A stretch of 64,000 bases of DNA from Mesostigma viride (GCA_009746045.1 RPFO01000034.1:1334286-1398285), one strand, 5' to 3'. Shown: positions 11,690 to 24,063, numbered from the stretch's first letter. Translations and numbers: made by a program. Notes: generated by a model not told the origin, from the sequence alone.

Positions 11690-13335
11690 GCGGCGCCTCT
11701 TCAAGGAGATCATGCTCCTGCAGCCTGGTGAGCTTGAATCCTGCCATCCTGATCTTTGTCGACTTCATCAACTTAGGCTTTTGATTCTGTCCGCTGGGCC
11801 GCTCTATGGCCTGTCGATCCTTGCTCGCGCCCGCGTACCATGCACCCCCCTGATTCCTGTCATCCGCACACTGCCGGTATGAGGGGTCGACCACCTCAGT
11901 GCGCACTCACACGAAACTACCCCGCCATGTCCACTGCAGACCGGCGTCTGGCAAACGTTGCGTCCTGTCACCGTACCTTAGAGGTCAGTGTTAATTATCG
12001 AAGTGGATTATGTTCCGCGTCACTAGGCACTGCATGTCGATCAGTCTGCATGCTTTGCTAGGCTTGCTGGCCGCGGACCGGCTGCATGGCCGGCAGCTAT
12101 AGGCCTACTACATAGTGATTAATTATTGAGACTGGAGAGGGGGGGCCGACGAACCAGCTGACTGATTTACTTGCTGACCTCATGCATCTACGCCGACGAC
12201 ATCACGCTCATAATTGCGAAGCCGGAGTCTGCCCAACTCTGGCAAGCTGCCTAGCTCAGCCCATGGACTGTCTGGCGCTTGATGAGGCCCGTGCTGTCGG
12301 ACTAGAAATCAGCCCCAAAACGGAGGCCATGGCTGCTTGGCCTGGCCACCGCCCCCACTCCGCCTCTTAGACGACTCGGGTCCAGGTAAACTGGCTTAGT
12401 ACCCTACCTCTGCCGCTTCAAACTGCTCGATCGGCAGTTGGCTCCCCAACTGCGAGGATCGACGACACGACGAGTCCCTGGATCGGCATGGAGTCCGGAC
12501 GTCGCTGCCTTGCTGGTGGAGCAGCCCCGGCCTGCCCTGGATTGTCAAGCGCGACGTACCGTCGTCACAGTGACTCTGACGATCCTGACCTACGGCGCCG
12601 AGACGTGGACCGTCTGACGCAGGACGGCTGGAGAAACGACTCGACGGCACTGTTACCAAGATGCTGCGAAAGGCACTTCATGAAATTCCCTATGGTATGG
12701 ACATTCGCAATGAGGATTTGTACGCTGATTTATCATATGTTTCCCACATTCTTAGGCACATGCAGGCGCCTGGGCTGCCTTGCTGGGCACCTGGCCCGCA
12801 CAGATCAGGCCGGTAGCTAGATACATCAGACAGACAATCAGTAGCCGGCACCAAGCCCGGCGCTCAGCCCGGGCGATTTGTCCTCCTGTGGCATGCACTA
12901 GGCTGCGCGCGCCGGCCGGGCTGCCGTCCGTGGACTTTTCGCTATAGGCTAGGCATGGTCATGTGCTACCCTCGACGGGGCGGGCTCACGCCCGGGGAAC
13001 CCCTTGTTTTCATCTGTAATATTATGGAGGCAGTCACGTGTTATTAATTAATTATGGAGGCAGTCCCATCCCACTCGACAGTACTGAGGACTTATGCGCA
13101 CTGCATCACGTAACGCTGTTACGTTTTTTAAAATAAATTTTATAATAAATGGAGGCAGATGACGCGTAAAGATAGGTGGCAGACAGTAAGGAAGGACACC
13201 ACGTCCACTCCAGTCGACCGGTGGGGCCTCCGCGTGTGACCACGTTAACGTATACGCATGCATAGCATTTTGAATGTGGTGCCCGCAACCCTGTTTAACT
13301 AGGATCTAGATATAGCTCCATCCATCCACCCCAGT
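11690..13335 (+). pseudogene. Decayed LINE copy (RT domain, 3' UTR, CCATCC tail)
   Basis: Plus-strand reading recovers pieces of the same reverse transcriptase found at 43107-45340: a LQPGEL segment at 11720, ARARVP near 11830, TPPCPLQTGVWQ near 11930, YADDIT near 12190 (the catalytic YXDD), KPESAQLW, then the C-terminal TILTYGAETW near 12590. Stops and shifts are frequent. A 3' UTR follows, shared with three other copies in the window (GGAGGCAG, GGCTCCGCGTGTGACC, CCCTGT..AACTAGGA.CTAGAT), ending at 13300-13335 in CCATCCATCC. A 60-70-base module containing GAGGACTTATG interrupts the UTR at about 13030-13130. Confidence 0.7.
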
Positions 13336-13344
13336 GGATATTCC

Positions 13345-14473
13345 ATATTTTATGCGCCAGGCACGTGCCCGCTTGCTCTGCTGGCTGGCCGCACACCTGG
13401 CCTAGTGATCACGAACAAGCTTGGGGAAGGGGGGCCGACCAACCAGCAGAATAGTACAAGCTGACCTCATTTGAGCCGACGACATCACGCTCATAGAGAA
13501 GCCGGAGTCTGCGGCAACTTTGGCGGGTCGCCGACTGCCTGGCGCTCGAGGCTTGTGCTGTTGCCAGGCCTAGAAATCAGCCCAATAATGGAGCCCTGGC
13601 CCTAGGTCTGGCCGGGCCCCCGCCCCCACTCCGCCTCTTATAGACGACACCGAGGTCAATCACCCTACTTCAGGCCGCTTCAAGTTGCTAGGGAGTTGGC
13701 TTCCTGACTGCGAGGACGACAAGACGATCCGGATAGGCATGGCGTGGGCGCAACTCCGCATGACCACCGCCGCTCAGTGGTGGAGCAACGCCGCCCTACC
13801 CCGGATCATCAAGCGCTACCCATGTTCAAGGTCGTCATTCTGACGATCCTGACCTACGGCGCCGAGACGTGCCGTGGACGCTGACGCACGGCCGGAGGTG
13901 AAGAAATGACTCAAGGGTAACGTCACCAAGGTGCTGCGCAATTAGGATATTCCCTTTGGTTTCCACATTATCAATGATGATTTGTACGCTGATTCACCAT
14001 ATGCTTCCCATATTATTAGGCACTCCGCCCATGGGCCTAGCCGGGCACCTCGCACGCACAGATCAGGTAGACACTATGGATAGGTCAGCAGGCACGTACC
14101 AAGCCTGCCCAACCTGGGCGTTAGTTCTCACATGGCATCCCCCGGGGCTAGCGCGGCCGGGGCGCCACCCGTGGACTTTCCGGGAATGACTAGGGATCGA
14201 TATGTGTTACCCACGTCACATGCAATGGGCTCACTCCAGGGCAGCCCCCTGGCATGTCTGTAATCTGGAGGCAGATGGTTCGCAAGGATAGGACGTGGCA
14301 GGTAGTAATTAAGGAGACCACCCGGTCCAAGCCAGTGCCATGCAGGGGGCTCCGCGTGTGACCACGTATGGCATTCACAATATATGATTCGGGCCGGCCG
14401 TGGTGCCCACAACCCTGTAACTAGGAACTAGATCTTAGACAGCTAGGAACTAGGTCTTAGACAGCTAGCCCCA
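13345..14473 (+). pseudogene. Second decayed LINE copy in tandem
   Basis: It begins within the RT domain directly after the tail of the preceding copy (ATGCGCCAGGCACGTGCCCG corresponds to MRQARAR). It continues through ADDITLIEKPESA, the C-terminal TILTYGAET region near 13845, and the shared 3' UTR at 14190-14440. Its CCATCC tail runs into the long (CCCAT)n array. The 5' truncation is typical of LINE insertion. Numerous frameshifts make it non-functional. Confidence 0.7.
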
Positions 14474-14826
14474 TCCATCCCATCCCAATGATCCCATCCC
14501 ATCCCATCCCATCCCATCCCATCCCATCCCATCCCATCCCATCCCATCCCATCCCATCCCATCCCATCCCATCCCATCCCATCCCATCCCATCCCATCCC
14601 ATCCCATCCCATCCCATCCCATCCCATCCCATCCCATCCCATCCCATCCCATCCCATCCCATCCCATCCCATCCCATCCCATGCATCCCATCCCATCCCA
14701 TCCCATCCCATCCCATCCCATCCCATCCCATCCCATCCCATCCCATCCCATCCCATCCCATCCCATCCCATCCCATCCCATCCCATCCCATCCCATCCCA
14801 TCCCATCCCATCCCATCCCATCCCAT
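14474..14826. repeat. (CCCAT)n array, left part
   Basis: About 350 bases of pure pentanucleotide repeat with one variant (CATGCATCCC at 14681). It starts at the LINE 3' tail and stops exactly where the CACTA-like element begins. The right part resumes at 20503, so this was one array. All six frames are open across it (Met-Gly-Trp-Asp-Gly or Ile-Pro-Ser-His-Pro), and none is a gene. Confidence 0.97.
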
Positions 14827-14837
14827 CACTAGGAACT

Positions 14838-15165
14838 CAGATCTGAGATTTTTCTCAGTTTTTCTCAGTTTTCTCAGGAAGGCTGCCTGAGATTTCCTGA
14901 GATTTCCTGAGATGTCCTGAGATTTCCTGAGATTTCCTGAGATCAACTGAGAAAAATCTCAGTTTTCTCAGGAAAACTGAGAAAATCACCTGAGAAAACT
15001 GAGAAAACTGAGAAAAAACTGAGATCAGCCTGAGAAAGTCGCCTGGCCTGAGATTTTTTTTTCTCAGGAACGAAATTTCTCAGGCGCCCGGTTTTTTCTC
15101 AGGCTGCTGCCTGAGAAAATCTGAGACTGAGAATATCTGGGAAACTTAAGGCCTGAGAAAAACTG
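14838..15165. repeat. Left subterminal CTCAG/CTGAG repeats of CACTA-1
   Basis: Units such as CCTGAGATTT and CTCAGTTTT recur in direct and inverted orientation. The matching set at 20150-20490 is largely the inverse arrangement. In CACTA elements such motifs are binding sites for the element's own DNA-binding protein (family knowledge). Confidence 0.8.
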
Positions 15166-15332
15166 AGAAACCTCATGCACACAGAGAAATCGCATTCATA
15201 CCACGCAACCAGAAATCACTTTGATTACAAATTATAATAATTTCTTGTGCAGTTGGAGTACAGCTCTTCAAGTTTAATAAGAACATCAATTTCAGTCACT
15301 AGACGAGTTGCTACAATCTGCTTCAGCGTAGC

Positions 15333-15707
15333 TCACTTTTCCATACGCCCTTGCACTTCTCCTCGTTGGTGCAAGGTCGCCCCGGCTAGGTTCAGCCACA
15401 TTCTTGTGCTGCCTACCCCCTCTCCCCCTCTGCCCACGATTCCCCCGCGTAGGTTCAGCCGCATACTCGCGGCCATCGCCACCACGGGCAGAATCAGCAG
15501 CATTTTCTGCTGCAGGCTGCCTCCTTCCTCTCCCCCTCCGTCCACGCTTCCCCGTGCAGGTTCAGACGCATTGTAGCTGCATGGGTCATCACTGTCGCTG
15601 CTAGGTGGAGCCACATCCTCTTGGCTACCATTATCACTGCCGCTGCAGATGGAGGAATCAGTTTCTGCTGCAGGCTGCTTACCCCTCCTCTTCCTTGGTG
15701 CAGGCAT
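15333..15707 (-). CDS. Low-complexity ORF inside CACTA-1
   Basis: A 124-codon minus-strand frame starts MPAPRKRRGKQPAAETD and has a Ser/Asp-rich acidic stretch (PPSSDSDDP). It then becomes repetitive, with two ~120-base near-repeats of the underlying DNA (Leu/Gly/Arg-rich). A basic patch followed by an acidic Ser-rich segment also ends the proteins of the other two transposons here (33780-33846 and 38460-38806). No domain is recognised. It may be the tail of a transposon accessory protein or spurious. Confidence 0.3.
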   Translation of the reverse strand: MPAPRKRRGKQPAAETDSSICSGSDNGSQEDVAPPSSDSDDPCSYNASEPARGSVDGGGEEGGSLQQKMLLILPVVAMAASMRLNLRGGIVGRGGEGVGSTRMWLNLAGATLHQRGEVQGRMEK

Positions 15708-15723
15708 GCCATCCTCGCTGCCA

Positions 15724-15789
15724 CACTAGGAACGGAGTGTTGACAAACTTTGACAATTGTTTGTCAAGAATTGTCAAATAGTTCTAGTG
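15724..15789. mobile_element. 66-bp CACTA-like mini-element with TTGACAA repeats
   Basis: CACTAGGAAC at the left and GTTCTAGTG at the right enclose only TTGACAA/TTGTCAA motifs in both orientations. The terminal inverted repeats match except for one extra G. No clear target duplication is visible. The same TTGACAA motif recurs at 16150-16640. Confidence 0.5.
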
Positions 15790-16019
15790 TGACCCGCTGG
15801 CTTCACACAGCCAAAAAAAAAAAAAAATTAATCAATTTTTGGCGGTAGAGAGACCATGGAGGGACTGCCCGCTGCCCGCTGTAGACGCATACTGTAGTTC
15901 GTAGAAGCGTACTCCTTCGCTGCACTCCGGAGAGGAATCGTGACGGACTGACGGTCTCCTTCGCTGCCCTCCAGAGAGGAGGCCGCTAAAGCGGCCGCTC
16001 GCTTCGCTCGCTGGGAGCT

Positions 16020-16100
16020 TTGCGCGGATTGGTTGGCAGTTCTTCCGTGCGCTTGGCGCGGATTGGTGGTCAGTCAGTCCGCCCCTTCTGGATTGGCCGC
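16020..16100 (-). promoter_or_regulatory. Cluster of three inverted CCAAT boxes
   Basis: GGATTGG occurs three times (near 16027, 16061 and 16091), twice within GCGCGGATTGG, reading as CCAATCC on the minus strand. It lies about 300-400 bases upstream of the minus-strand ORF at 15707. CCAAT boxes are common eukaryotic promoter elements. Promoter function here is inference. Confidence 0.3.
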
Positions 16101-16149
16101 GTACTCGGTGATGCCCTGAATAGTGTCGGATTACCTTACATTGCCAAAT

Positions 16150-16640
16150 TAGTAATATAGATTCTTGACATATCAACTGACATGACCTTGACAAACCTTG
16201 ACAGAACTTGACAAAAGCTTGACATGATAACATCAAAGGCTTGACAAACCTTGACAGAATGTTGAAAGGTTGACAAAACCTTGACAATCTTTGAAATATC
16301 AACATATCAACACGGAAAAAAATGTCAATACACTGACAAACCAAGGTGATGTGTCAAGAAATGTCAAGACGTTAACAAACGAAGGCCAAAAAAATTGTTA
16401 ACATGACAAAATGTCCACAAATGTTAACATGACAAACGTCAACATGACAACCAAAGGCGTAGCAAACTGACAAATCAACACCACGCACAGGTAAACTTAT
16501 TTCATTAAAATCAACAAGTTCAAAAGACCACCTAAACCAAGTCATCATCATCATCATCATCATCATCAAAATCAACATGGCTGCTACCTTGCTGCCTGAA
16601 TTGCGGTTTTCTGCATTACATTAGCATGACAAACTGTACT
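16150..16640. repeat. TTGACAA / TGTCAA repeat field
   Basis: About 20 imperfect copies of TTGACA or TGACAAA, mostly direct, of the same type as in the 66-bp mini-element. This looks like the subterminal region of a further CACTA-like family. A (CAT)8-type microsatellite sits at 16541-16568. Confidence 0.6.
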
Positions 16641-17136
16641 GACAAAACACATGAAGGAGAAGTGCACTCAATCACAGTCCGAGGGTGGCGGGCAAGATGC
16701 ACAGCCACAAGCATCTTACAAATGCAGTATAACATCCGCGTAGGGCTGTCCCAGCGATCATTGCTGAAATTAATGGACGACTTTCTAGAAATTTACCGCA
16801 GGAGACTGTCCAGTGCTACAGCGATGTGATGAGGGCTCAGAGCCTACAAAATCTGTGTCCGCAGGTGCCCTCCCCGCCATGCTGGGCTGGCCGATGTGTG
16901 CGCCATGGTTGTGTTAGGTAGATTGCCTGCATGCAAGGGAAACATGCGTTATCCAGCAAAGCAGCAAAGGGAACACACAACGATCTTAAGTGAGATGAAT
17001 ACCCGACGCCTTGACGCGCCAACAACGTTGCATTACCTAAATCAGTTGTGTGTAATGAGACGGCGTGAGAGCACAGCAGTCGCGTGGCTGTTTGTGAGTG
17101 ATGGCTTGATTTTTGGACCGAGAAAGTGAGATAGTG

Positions 17137-17255
<119 letters not shown>

Positions 17256-17466
17256 CCTGGTATTCTCACCTAAACTGTCCCTATGTACCTCACAAGATGT
17301 AGGGAACTGCGAAACCACAGGAATACCTAGAGAAGAGCGCTTCCTGGCTCACGAAAAACTCGCCGATTGAGTGCTTGACGTTCACGTTTGATAATGCTGA
17401 ACTGCGTTATCAAATCATCTGCGTTATCAAATCATCATCTGGCAGAGTCACGTCACTTGGTTGGTG

Positions 17467-17499
17467 CCGGGCCCGCTACAAAAAACGTAGCGGGCCCGG
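17467..17499. other. Perfect GC-rich hairpin, 13-bp stem, 7-nt loop
   Basis: CCGGGCCCGCTAC, then AAAAAAC, then the exact reverse complement GTAGCGGGCCCGG. No T-run follows on the plus strand, and no gene ends nearby. Confidence 0.85.
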
Positions 17500-18539
17500 T
17501 GATGTCGCTATTACACCACCCGACTTTACATCGAGTCACTGTGAATGATATATATATGGCTGCCTACAGCACCGCGCATGGTGTCCAAGTAAAATTATGG
17601 CGCTGCCAAGGCTGCGTACCTGCCGTTATCGCCTTGGTCTTTGTCACGGTGGCGTTCTCCAATTCACGTGCAACGTCCACTTCCTGTGCCAGCTCTGGCG
17701 CGGCGCGTGCCCTTCGGGCTGAATTTCAAATTTCCGCGTGCAGTCCGTTGGAGAGGGGCGCTGCGTCCGGAGTCCGGACTTAGGGAATTCGGAGGCTGCT
17801 GGTCGCACAAAAGATCGTTGTTGGCTGTTGAGTGATGTCCGACTGGCACGATGGAGAGGGCTCCATCACATTGGCGACCTCACCAGTGGCCCACATGTAC
17901 CGACGAGACCTGCATCTCGAGCTTGTCGGCCCTCACGCTGCAGCTGTCGCCATGCGAGACGCCCTGAGACTCTCGGCATGATTTTTCCCGTGCAATATCA
18001 CGCCCTCGATTCGCAGCAAGGCCCGTCTGCTCCAATATGGCCGACTGCGGGCTGTGCCGTAACAGGAAATGTCCGGGTGATGGCAGGCAGTGCCTACCCA
18101 TCCCACCGCACGCACCGCGTCAAGCAATATTTCCACTTCCGCTGCTGCTGGGCACCGGGCTACTGCCTACATTTCTTCAATCGCTCCATCGCCTCCTCCA
18201 TGGTGCCTCGCTCCCTGCGGCCCCTCCGCCACGCCGGATATCCATGGCAATCAAGCCTACCGGCTACCACCATACCGGCCACGAGCCCTTGCTGCACCAA
18301 ACGAAGTGTGCGGCCCCGAATTAAGTGAAGTACACGGCAGGACTGGGAACCACCTGAAATTACATCGGGGTCTCCAGTGGACTTGGCGTCACATCTTGCT
18401 AACGTTGTCACTGTCGGCAGTTGTCAGTTGCTGTTGGTTGTTGCATGCTGAGGGTTGCAGATGTTCTAGGAACAGCTGGTCCAATGTTGCTATGCATGCA
18501 GTTACTCTTGCCATTACGTGTGTCCGTGTGCCTCCAACC

Positions 18540-19310
18540 ATCCCGCCACAATGCCAGCACCCTCCACCCCGCTAACTCCCACTCGCCCCACTCCCCTGCC
18601 TGTTCCATACCCGCCCCACCCACAAATATACGTCACAGACATCCACATGCCGTTATCCATCCCCACCTGACTACGGACTACTCTCGCCCCCACGCTGAGG
18701 TCCCCCACAACACCGTAACACCGCCCTCCTCCCCCAAACCATCCGATGACCCACCCGACCATCCACCTTGAGTCCCCCCAAACCAACCTATCTGACTACC
18801 ACCCTTCCGTATTACATACACCACCTTCCACACCAACATAACAAACCACCTACTAAACAAACCTACCGCCCCACAACGAGGTTCCCCTACACCACTGCAC
18901 CCCGCCCACCCCGCCCCCCGCTGCCCCAACATACGATGACTCCACCCCACCATCCACGTGAAGCATAACCATCCACCCCGGCCTCCGGGGCAACCAATCA
19001 GCTGTCCACTCAACCATAACTGACACTGCTGCACCGACCACCGGCAAGCCCGCCTACGTACCATACCCAAGCCACCCACGCAACCCAAGCATCCCCAACC
19101 CTCACACGAACCTGTGACCTACGCACGAGCTACCTACAACTGCGACTCACAACTACTACATAATCAACCCATAACAATGTCCCCCATGACCCCCGCCAAA
19201 GGGGGGGGTCCCCCCAATAGTCCAACACACACACACACACACACTCTACAATACCCAGGACCACGAGTACCCACCCAATTCACCTCCCACAACGGTATCA
19301 CCCACGAGTC
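18540..19310. repeat. ACCC/CCCA-rich imperfect minisatellite
   Basis: Low-complexity sequence of the same style as 880-1860 and 4440-5640, inside CACTA-1. The Pro/Thr/His-rich frames are artefacts. A (CA)n tract lies at 19227-19244. Confidence 0.7.
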
Positions 19311-19355
19311 CAGTGCCCCACCCATGTCCACAGCGACACCCCGGAGACTTCACCA

Positions 19356-19650
19356 CGCCCACCGACTGCACGCACGCACACCTAGCTGCACACTCCCACG
19401 CACCTACCCTCGCACGCACGCATGCACGCAGCCATCAACCCACCCACCAAGGCACGCCTGCACAAACGCGCACATGCACAAGTGCACGCACACGCACACA
19501 TAGCTGCACACTCTCACGCACCCACTCACGCACGCACGCCTGCACACAGCCATCAACCCACCCGCCAAGGCACGCCTGCACAAACGCACTCATGCACAAC
19601 TGCACGCACTCGCCCACGCACGCACACCTAGCTGCACGCCTGCACGCAGT
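19356..19650. repeat. ~120-bp tandem minisatellite, 2.3 copies
   Basis: CACACCTAGCTGCACACTC recurs at about 19377, 19495 and (partially) 19622, with intervening CCATCAACCCACCC and AAGGCACGCCTGCACAAACG conserved between copies. Confidence 0.75.
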
Positions 19651-20149
19651 CACGCAATGCATGGCAGCATGCCCGCCTTCTATATCATTCTTGGAATATC
19701 ATGTTGCATATGGCATTATTATCATGTTTGTAAATTTAACTCCTTGCTTTCTGTATGCTTTCTTTCTTTGGGGGATGACTTGATGCAGATCGTGGAGCAT
19801 ACAAGCTCGACGAGAAGACGTACACATCAATATTGAGTGAAACCACCGTTGCTGGGCTCTGGCATGCCAGCTGTTATATGGCCATGAGCCATCAGCTAGC
19901 AATCCAGAAATAGGATGAGAGCAGTTTTGAGTCGATGTTTTATATTTTGATGGTATTGAAATGATGAGTCACAGAATGCCACAATGAAACATAAGTTCAT
20001 TACTATCAAACAGCGTGATGCCATGAATGCCACGCCTAATACCACAAGATGTGCTAATAACGTATTTAATTCATTAATGAATTGTTGGATTTATTGCATG
20101 ATGGTGTTATGCTTGTTAGAATACACATTTAATTCTGGCAATGGCATGC

Positions 20150-20490
20150 CTGAGAAAATGCCCTGAGATTTTAAGCGCCTGAGAAAATGCCCTGAGATTT
20201 TCAGCGCCTGAGAAAATGCCCTGAGATTTTCAGCCTGAGAAAAAAAAATCTCAGTGTCCACGTAAAATCTCAGTTTCCACTTAGCCCTGAGATTTCCTGA
20301 GATTTCCTGAGAAAAAGCCAATTTTCTCAGGCCAATCTCAGAAAATCTCAGGTCACTTTCTCAGGAAATCTCAGGAAATCTCAGGAAAATCTCAGGAAAT
20401 CTCAGGAAATCTCAGGACATCTCAGGAAATCTCAGGAAATCTCAGTTTTTTTCTCAGGAAATCTCAGGAAATCTCAGTTTTCTCAGTAGC
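20150..20490. repeat. Right subterminal CTCAG/CTGAG repeats of CACTA-1
   Basis: Three near-identical GCCTGAGAAAATGCCCTGAG units and about ten AATCTCAGGA units lead to the GAGTTCCTAGTG terminus. Confidence 0.8.
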
Positions 20491-20502
20491 GAGTTCCTAG
20501 TG

Positions 20503-21969
20503 ATCCCATCCCATCCCATCCCATCCCATCCCATCCCATCCCATCCCATCCCATCCCATCCCATCCCATCCCATCCCATCCCATCCCATCCCATCCCATC
20601 CCATCCCATCCCATCCCATCCCATCCCATCCCATCCCATCCCATCCCATCCCATCCCATCCCATCCCATCCCATCCCATCCCATCCCATCCCATCCCATC
20701 CCATCCCATCCCATCCCATCCCATCCCATATCCCATCCCATCCCATCCCATCCCATCCCATCCCATCCCATCCCATCCCATCCCATCCCATCCCATCCCA
20801 TCCCATCCCATCCCATCCCATCCCATCCCATCCCATCCCATCCCATCCCATCCCATCCCATCCCATCCCATCCCATCCCATCCCATCCCATCCCATCCCC
20901 CATCCCATCCCATCCCATCCCATCCCATCCCATCCCATCCCATCCCATCCCATCCCATCCCATCCCATCCCATCCCATCCCATCCCATCCCATCCCATCC
21001 CATCCCATCCCATCCCATCCCATCCCATCCCATCCCATCCCATCCCATCCCATCCCATCCCATCCCATCCCATCCCATCCCATCCCATCCCATCCCATCC
21101 CATCCCATCCCATCCCATCCCATCCCATCCCATCCCATCCCATCCCATCCCATCCCATCCCATCCCATCCCATCCCATCCCATCCCATCCCATCCCATCC
21201 CATCCCATCCCATCCCATCCCATCCCATCCCATCCCATCCCATCCCATCCCATCCCATCCCATCCCATCCCATCCCATCCCATCCCATCCCATCCCATCC
21301 CATCCCATCCCATCCCATCCCATCCCATCCCATCCCATCCCATCCCATCCCATCCCATCCCATCCCATCCCATCCCATCCCATCCCATCCCATCCCATCC
21401 CATCCCATCCCATCCCATCCCATCCCATCCCATCCCATCCCATCCCATCCCATCCCATCCCATCCCATCCCATCCCATCCCGCCATCCCATCCCATCCCA
21501 TCCCATCCCATCCCATCCCATCCCGGCCCATCCCATCCCGGCCATCCCATCCCATCCCATCCCATCCCATCCCATCCCATCCCATCCCATCCCATCCCAT
21601 CCCATCCCATCCCATCCCATCCCATCCCATCCCATCCCATCCCATCCCATCCCATCCCATCCCATCCCATCCCATCCCATCCCATCCCATCCCATCCCAT
21701 CCCATCCCATCCCATCCCATCCCATCCCATCCCATCCCATCCCATCCCATCCCATCCCATCCCATCCCATCCCATCCCATCCCATCCCATCCCATCCCAT
21801 CCCATCCCATCCCATCCCATCCCATCCCATCCCATCCCATCCCATCCCATCCCATCCCATCCCATCCCATCCCATCCCATCCCATCCCATCCCATCCCAT
21901 CCCATCCCATCCCATCCCATCCCATCCCATCCCATCCCATCCCATCCCATCCCATCCCATCCCATCCCA
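20503..21969. repeat. (CCCAT)n array, right part, ~1.47 kb
   Basis: Continuation of the array begun at 14474, about 290 units with rare variants at 20729, 20898, 21480 and 21525-21545. The word CCCAATGATCCCA occurs at both outer limits of the combined array (near 14483 and 21965), suggesting expansion within one short sequence. The G-rich strand is (ATGGG)n. The ~500-codon open frames are artefacts. Confidence 0.97.
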
Positions 21970-21974
21970 ATGAT

Positions 21975-22130
21975 CCCACTCGACTGTAAACTGAGGACAT
22001 TCGCTCACGTAACGCTGTTATGTGTTAATTGATCACTGAATTAACTAATCCATCCCATCCCATTCATTTCCCTGCGGACTTATGCTCACGTGACACAGTT
22101 ACGTGTAAATCCATTAATTAATTAACTCTT
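21975..22130. repeat. Two copies of the GAGGACTTATGCTCACGT module
   Basis: CTGAGGACATTCGCTCACGTAA (from 21991) and GCGGACTTATGCTCACGTGA (from 22074), each followed by a CAGTTACGTGT-like stretch and TTAATTAATT. Related copies lie at 13033-13130, 24120-24170 (minus), 45588-45625 and 45922-45985, always next to a LINE tail or the CCATCC array. Confidence 0.65.
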
Positions 22131-22159
22131 TTCAATCCCGTAAAACGTTTGAAGACCGC

Positions 22160-24060
22160 ATGAAATCCAGTGCTAGCATGCCCGTCCGTGCTGATTTTTG
22201 CCGAAAACGGTACGACATAAATAAGACTGTCAACAAGGATACCCGTTCCTTTATCGTCGTATTTTTATATCAAATCCACTTCTCCCCTCATGCCAGGCTG
22301 ACAGCTAGCAGACCCACTGATGCCGGCTGGCTCTCTGAGGCCTCACGCGCCCTTTGGACCCCGTTCTGGCGCCGTGGCACTCGCCATGCTGCCAGGTGGC
22401 GCACCCCCCGCTATCCCCTGCCCCGCCACCAGCGCGGGCGTGAGCGCGCTCATGGCCTGCAGCTGCCGCGTGCATGAACCTCGATCTCGTCCAATGAGAA
22501 CGCAGAGCCGTCCACCAGGTCCAGGCTGAGGGAGGGCAGCGCCGCCGCCAGCACACCGCCACCCCAGCCCAAGGCGTCTCCTGCCTCTGCGCCAACACCT
22601 TCCGCGTCGCCCTCAACCAGGTTTCCATCCGCTGCGTCGCCATCCGCGGCCGAGGGTCCCCCCGCGGTCCCCTCTGCCACGTTGCCGACAGCCGGTCTGC
22701 CAGGGACCGCGGCTTCCTGCGGGAATGACGGATCGATGGGCTAGCTCTCCCGTTCCCAGGGTACGGCGCCCCGATCGCCACGGATATGCCGGCCGCCGCG
22801 CCCCTCAGTGTCCGCCTGTGGTACCACTCGGGGCAGTGTCACTCCGTTCCCTCGACGCACCGTGTGCCTGCACGCCTCGCCGGGGGTGTGCACACTGCAC
22901 AGTCCTCCTCGATCGCCCTCGTGGGGAACCCCTTAATTCTGGGCTGGGGGGGGTATCCTCCTCCCGGTATCCACCATAGTCCCCGAATCCCCCCCGCAGC
23001 GCCTCGTCCTCTTCCAGGCTCATATGTGGAGGTAGAAGCGTCATCATCATAGACCTCCTCCTTATCCGCATGTGGTTGCTGCCTCTTCTCATCTTCACCC
23101 TTGCCAAGCCTCCCAACCCCTGGTTGCTGCTCCCTCTGTTGCTGCTTCTGCTGCGACTGCAGCTGCCACTGCCCTTGTGCTTGCTGCGTCGACAGCGGCG
23201 TGAAAGCCGTGCCATCCGTACCCGCCCCGTTCTCCACATCTCTGCCCACTCGGCTGGCTCTCCCGCCCCCCCGCGCCGCCTCCCTCTCATTCTCCCCCTG
23301 CAGGATCGCCTCACGCAGCGCCAGCAACGAGCTCTGGTCTGCATCACCCGCCCGGACCGGTGCGGTAAATAGCTGCCCGGGGGGCGGGGCCCACTGTGCC
23401 TCGGACAGCCCCTGCCCCCGCCCCCGGCTCCCGGCCTGCCATCGCAACCATGCATGCCGCCAGACCCACTGGCCGCGGGGGGAGGCACGGCACGGAGCGG
23501 GGGGCTTCAATGGCTGTTCTTGGCTGGGACACCGCGCTAGCATCCCTGGCCCCCGGCGGCCCCCTACCATCGTCACCACCACCACCAGCACCAGTGCCAC
23601 CACCAGCACCACTTAGCGGCACCGCCGCCACCGGCAGCCACGTGTGACGGGTCCCACAGGGACACCGGTGGCACTGCGGGCGGCGCCGCGCCTCTTGGCT
23701 GGAAGCCCCCCGCCATCATCGCCGCGGTCATGCCCCGGAGCGAGGCCTCCGCGGCCCCATTACCGCCCCCACGTCCCTTCTCCGCCGCGCATGTGCTGGC
23801 ATCCACCGCGGCCGCAGCGAATATGCGCAGGTCGCTGATGCCTGCATCCGCGCGCGCCGCCGCGTCTGACAAGCTCCTGCCCAGCCGGCCGCCATAGTCA
23901 CTGCCATAGTGATCAGTATAGACACCACCAGGCGCGCCTGCCCCTGCCCCACCGCCGTCACGAAACAGTGCCTCCTTTGTCGACATGGACAGCCCCACCC
24001 GCTGCTGGCTACTGCGGGCGGCCTTGGCCTGGCGCCCCATCGGTAGTGCAGGCGAGCTCG
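22160..24060 (-). pseudogene. GC-rich coding-like block of unknown origin
   Basis: The minus strand has protein-like segments in different frames. Around 24000-23650: MSTKEALFRDGGGAGAGAPG and SDYGGRLGRSLSDAAARADA. Around 23290-22850: LLALREAILQGENEREAA, a Gln-rich stretch and EEVYDDDASTSTYEP. Around 22640-22450: a VDGSAFSLDEIEVHARG segment. The Gly/Ala/Gln bias resembles a low-complexity regulatory protein. No domain is recognised and no introns were resolved. It is flanked by minus-strand LINE pieces (24064-24108 on the 5' side), so it may be a host gene fragment carried or interrupted by a LINE. Confidence 0.35.
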
Positions 24061-24063
24061 AGC

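Noticed and set aside
15726-16640. A full third CACTA element spanning the TTGACAA repeats
   Set aside because: Only the 66-bp unit has both termini; no CACTAG-type end was found beyond the 16150-16640 repeat field.
20454-22032. Open frames of ~500 codons (Met-Gly-Trp-Asp-Gly and Ile-Pro-Ser-His-Pro repeats)
   Set aside because: A stop-free pentanucleotide array is open in every frame on both strands; there is no coding signal apart from the repeat.
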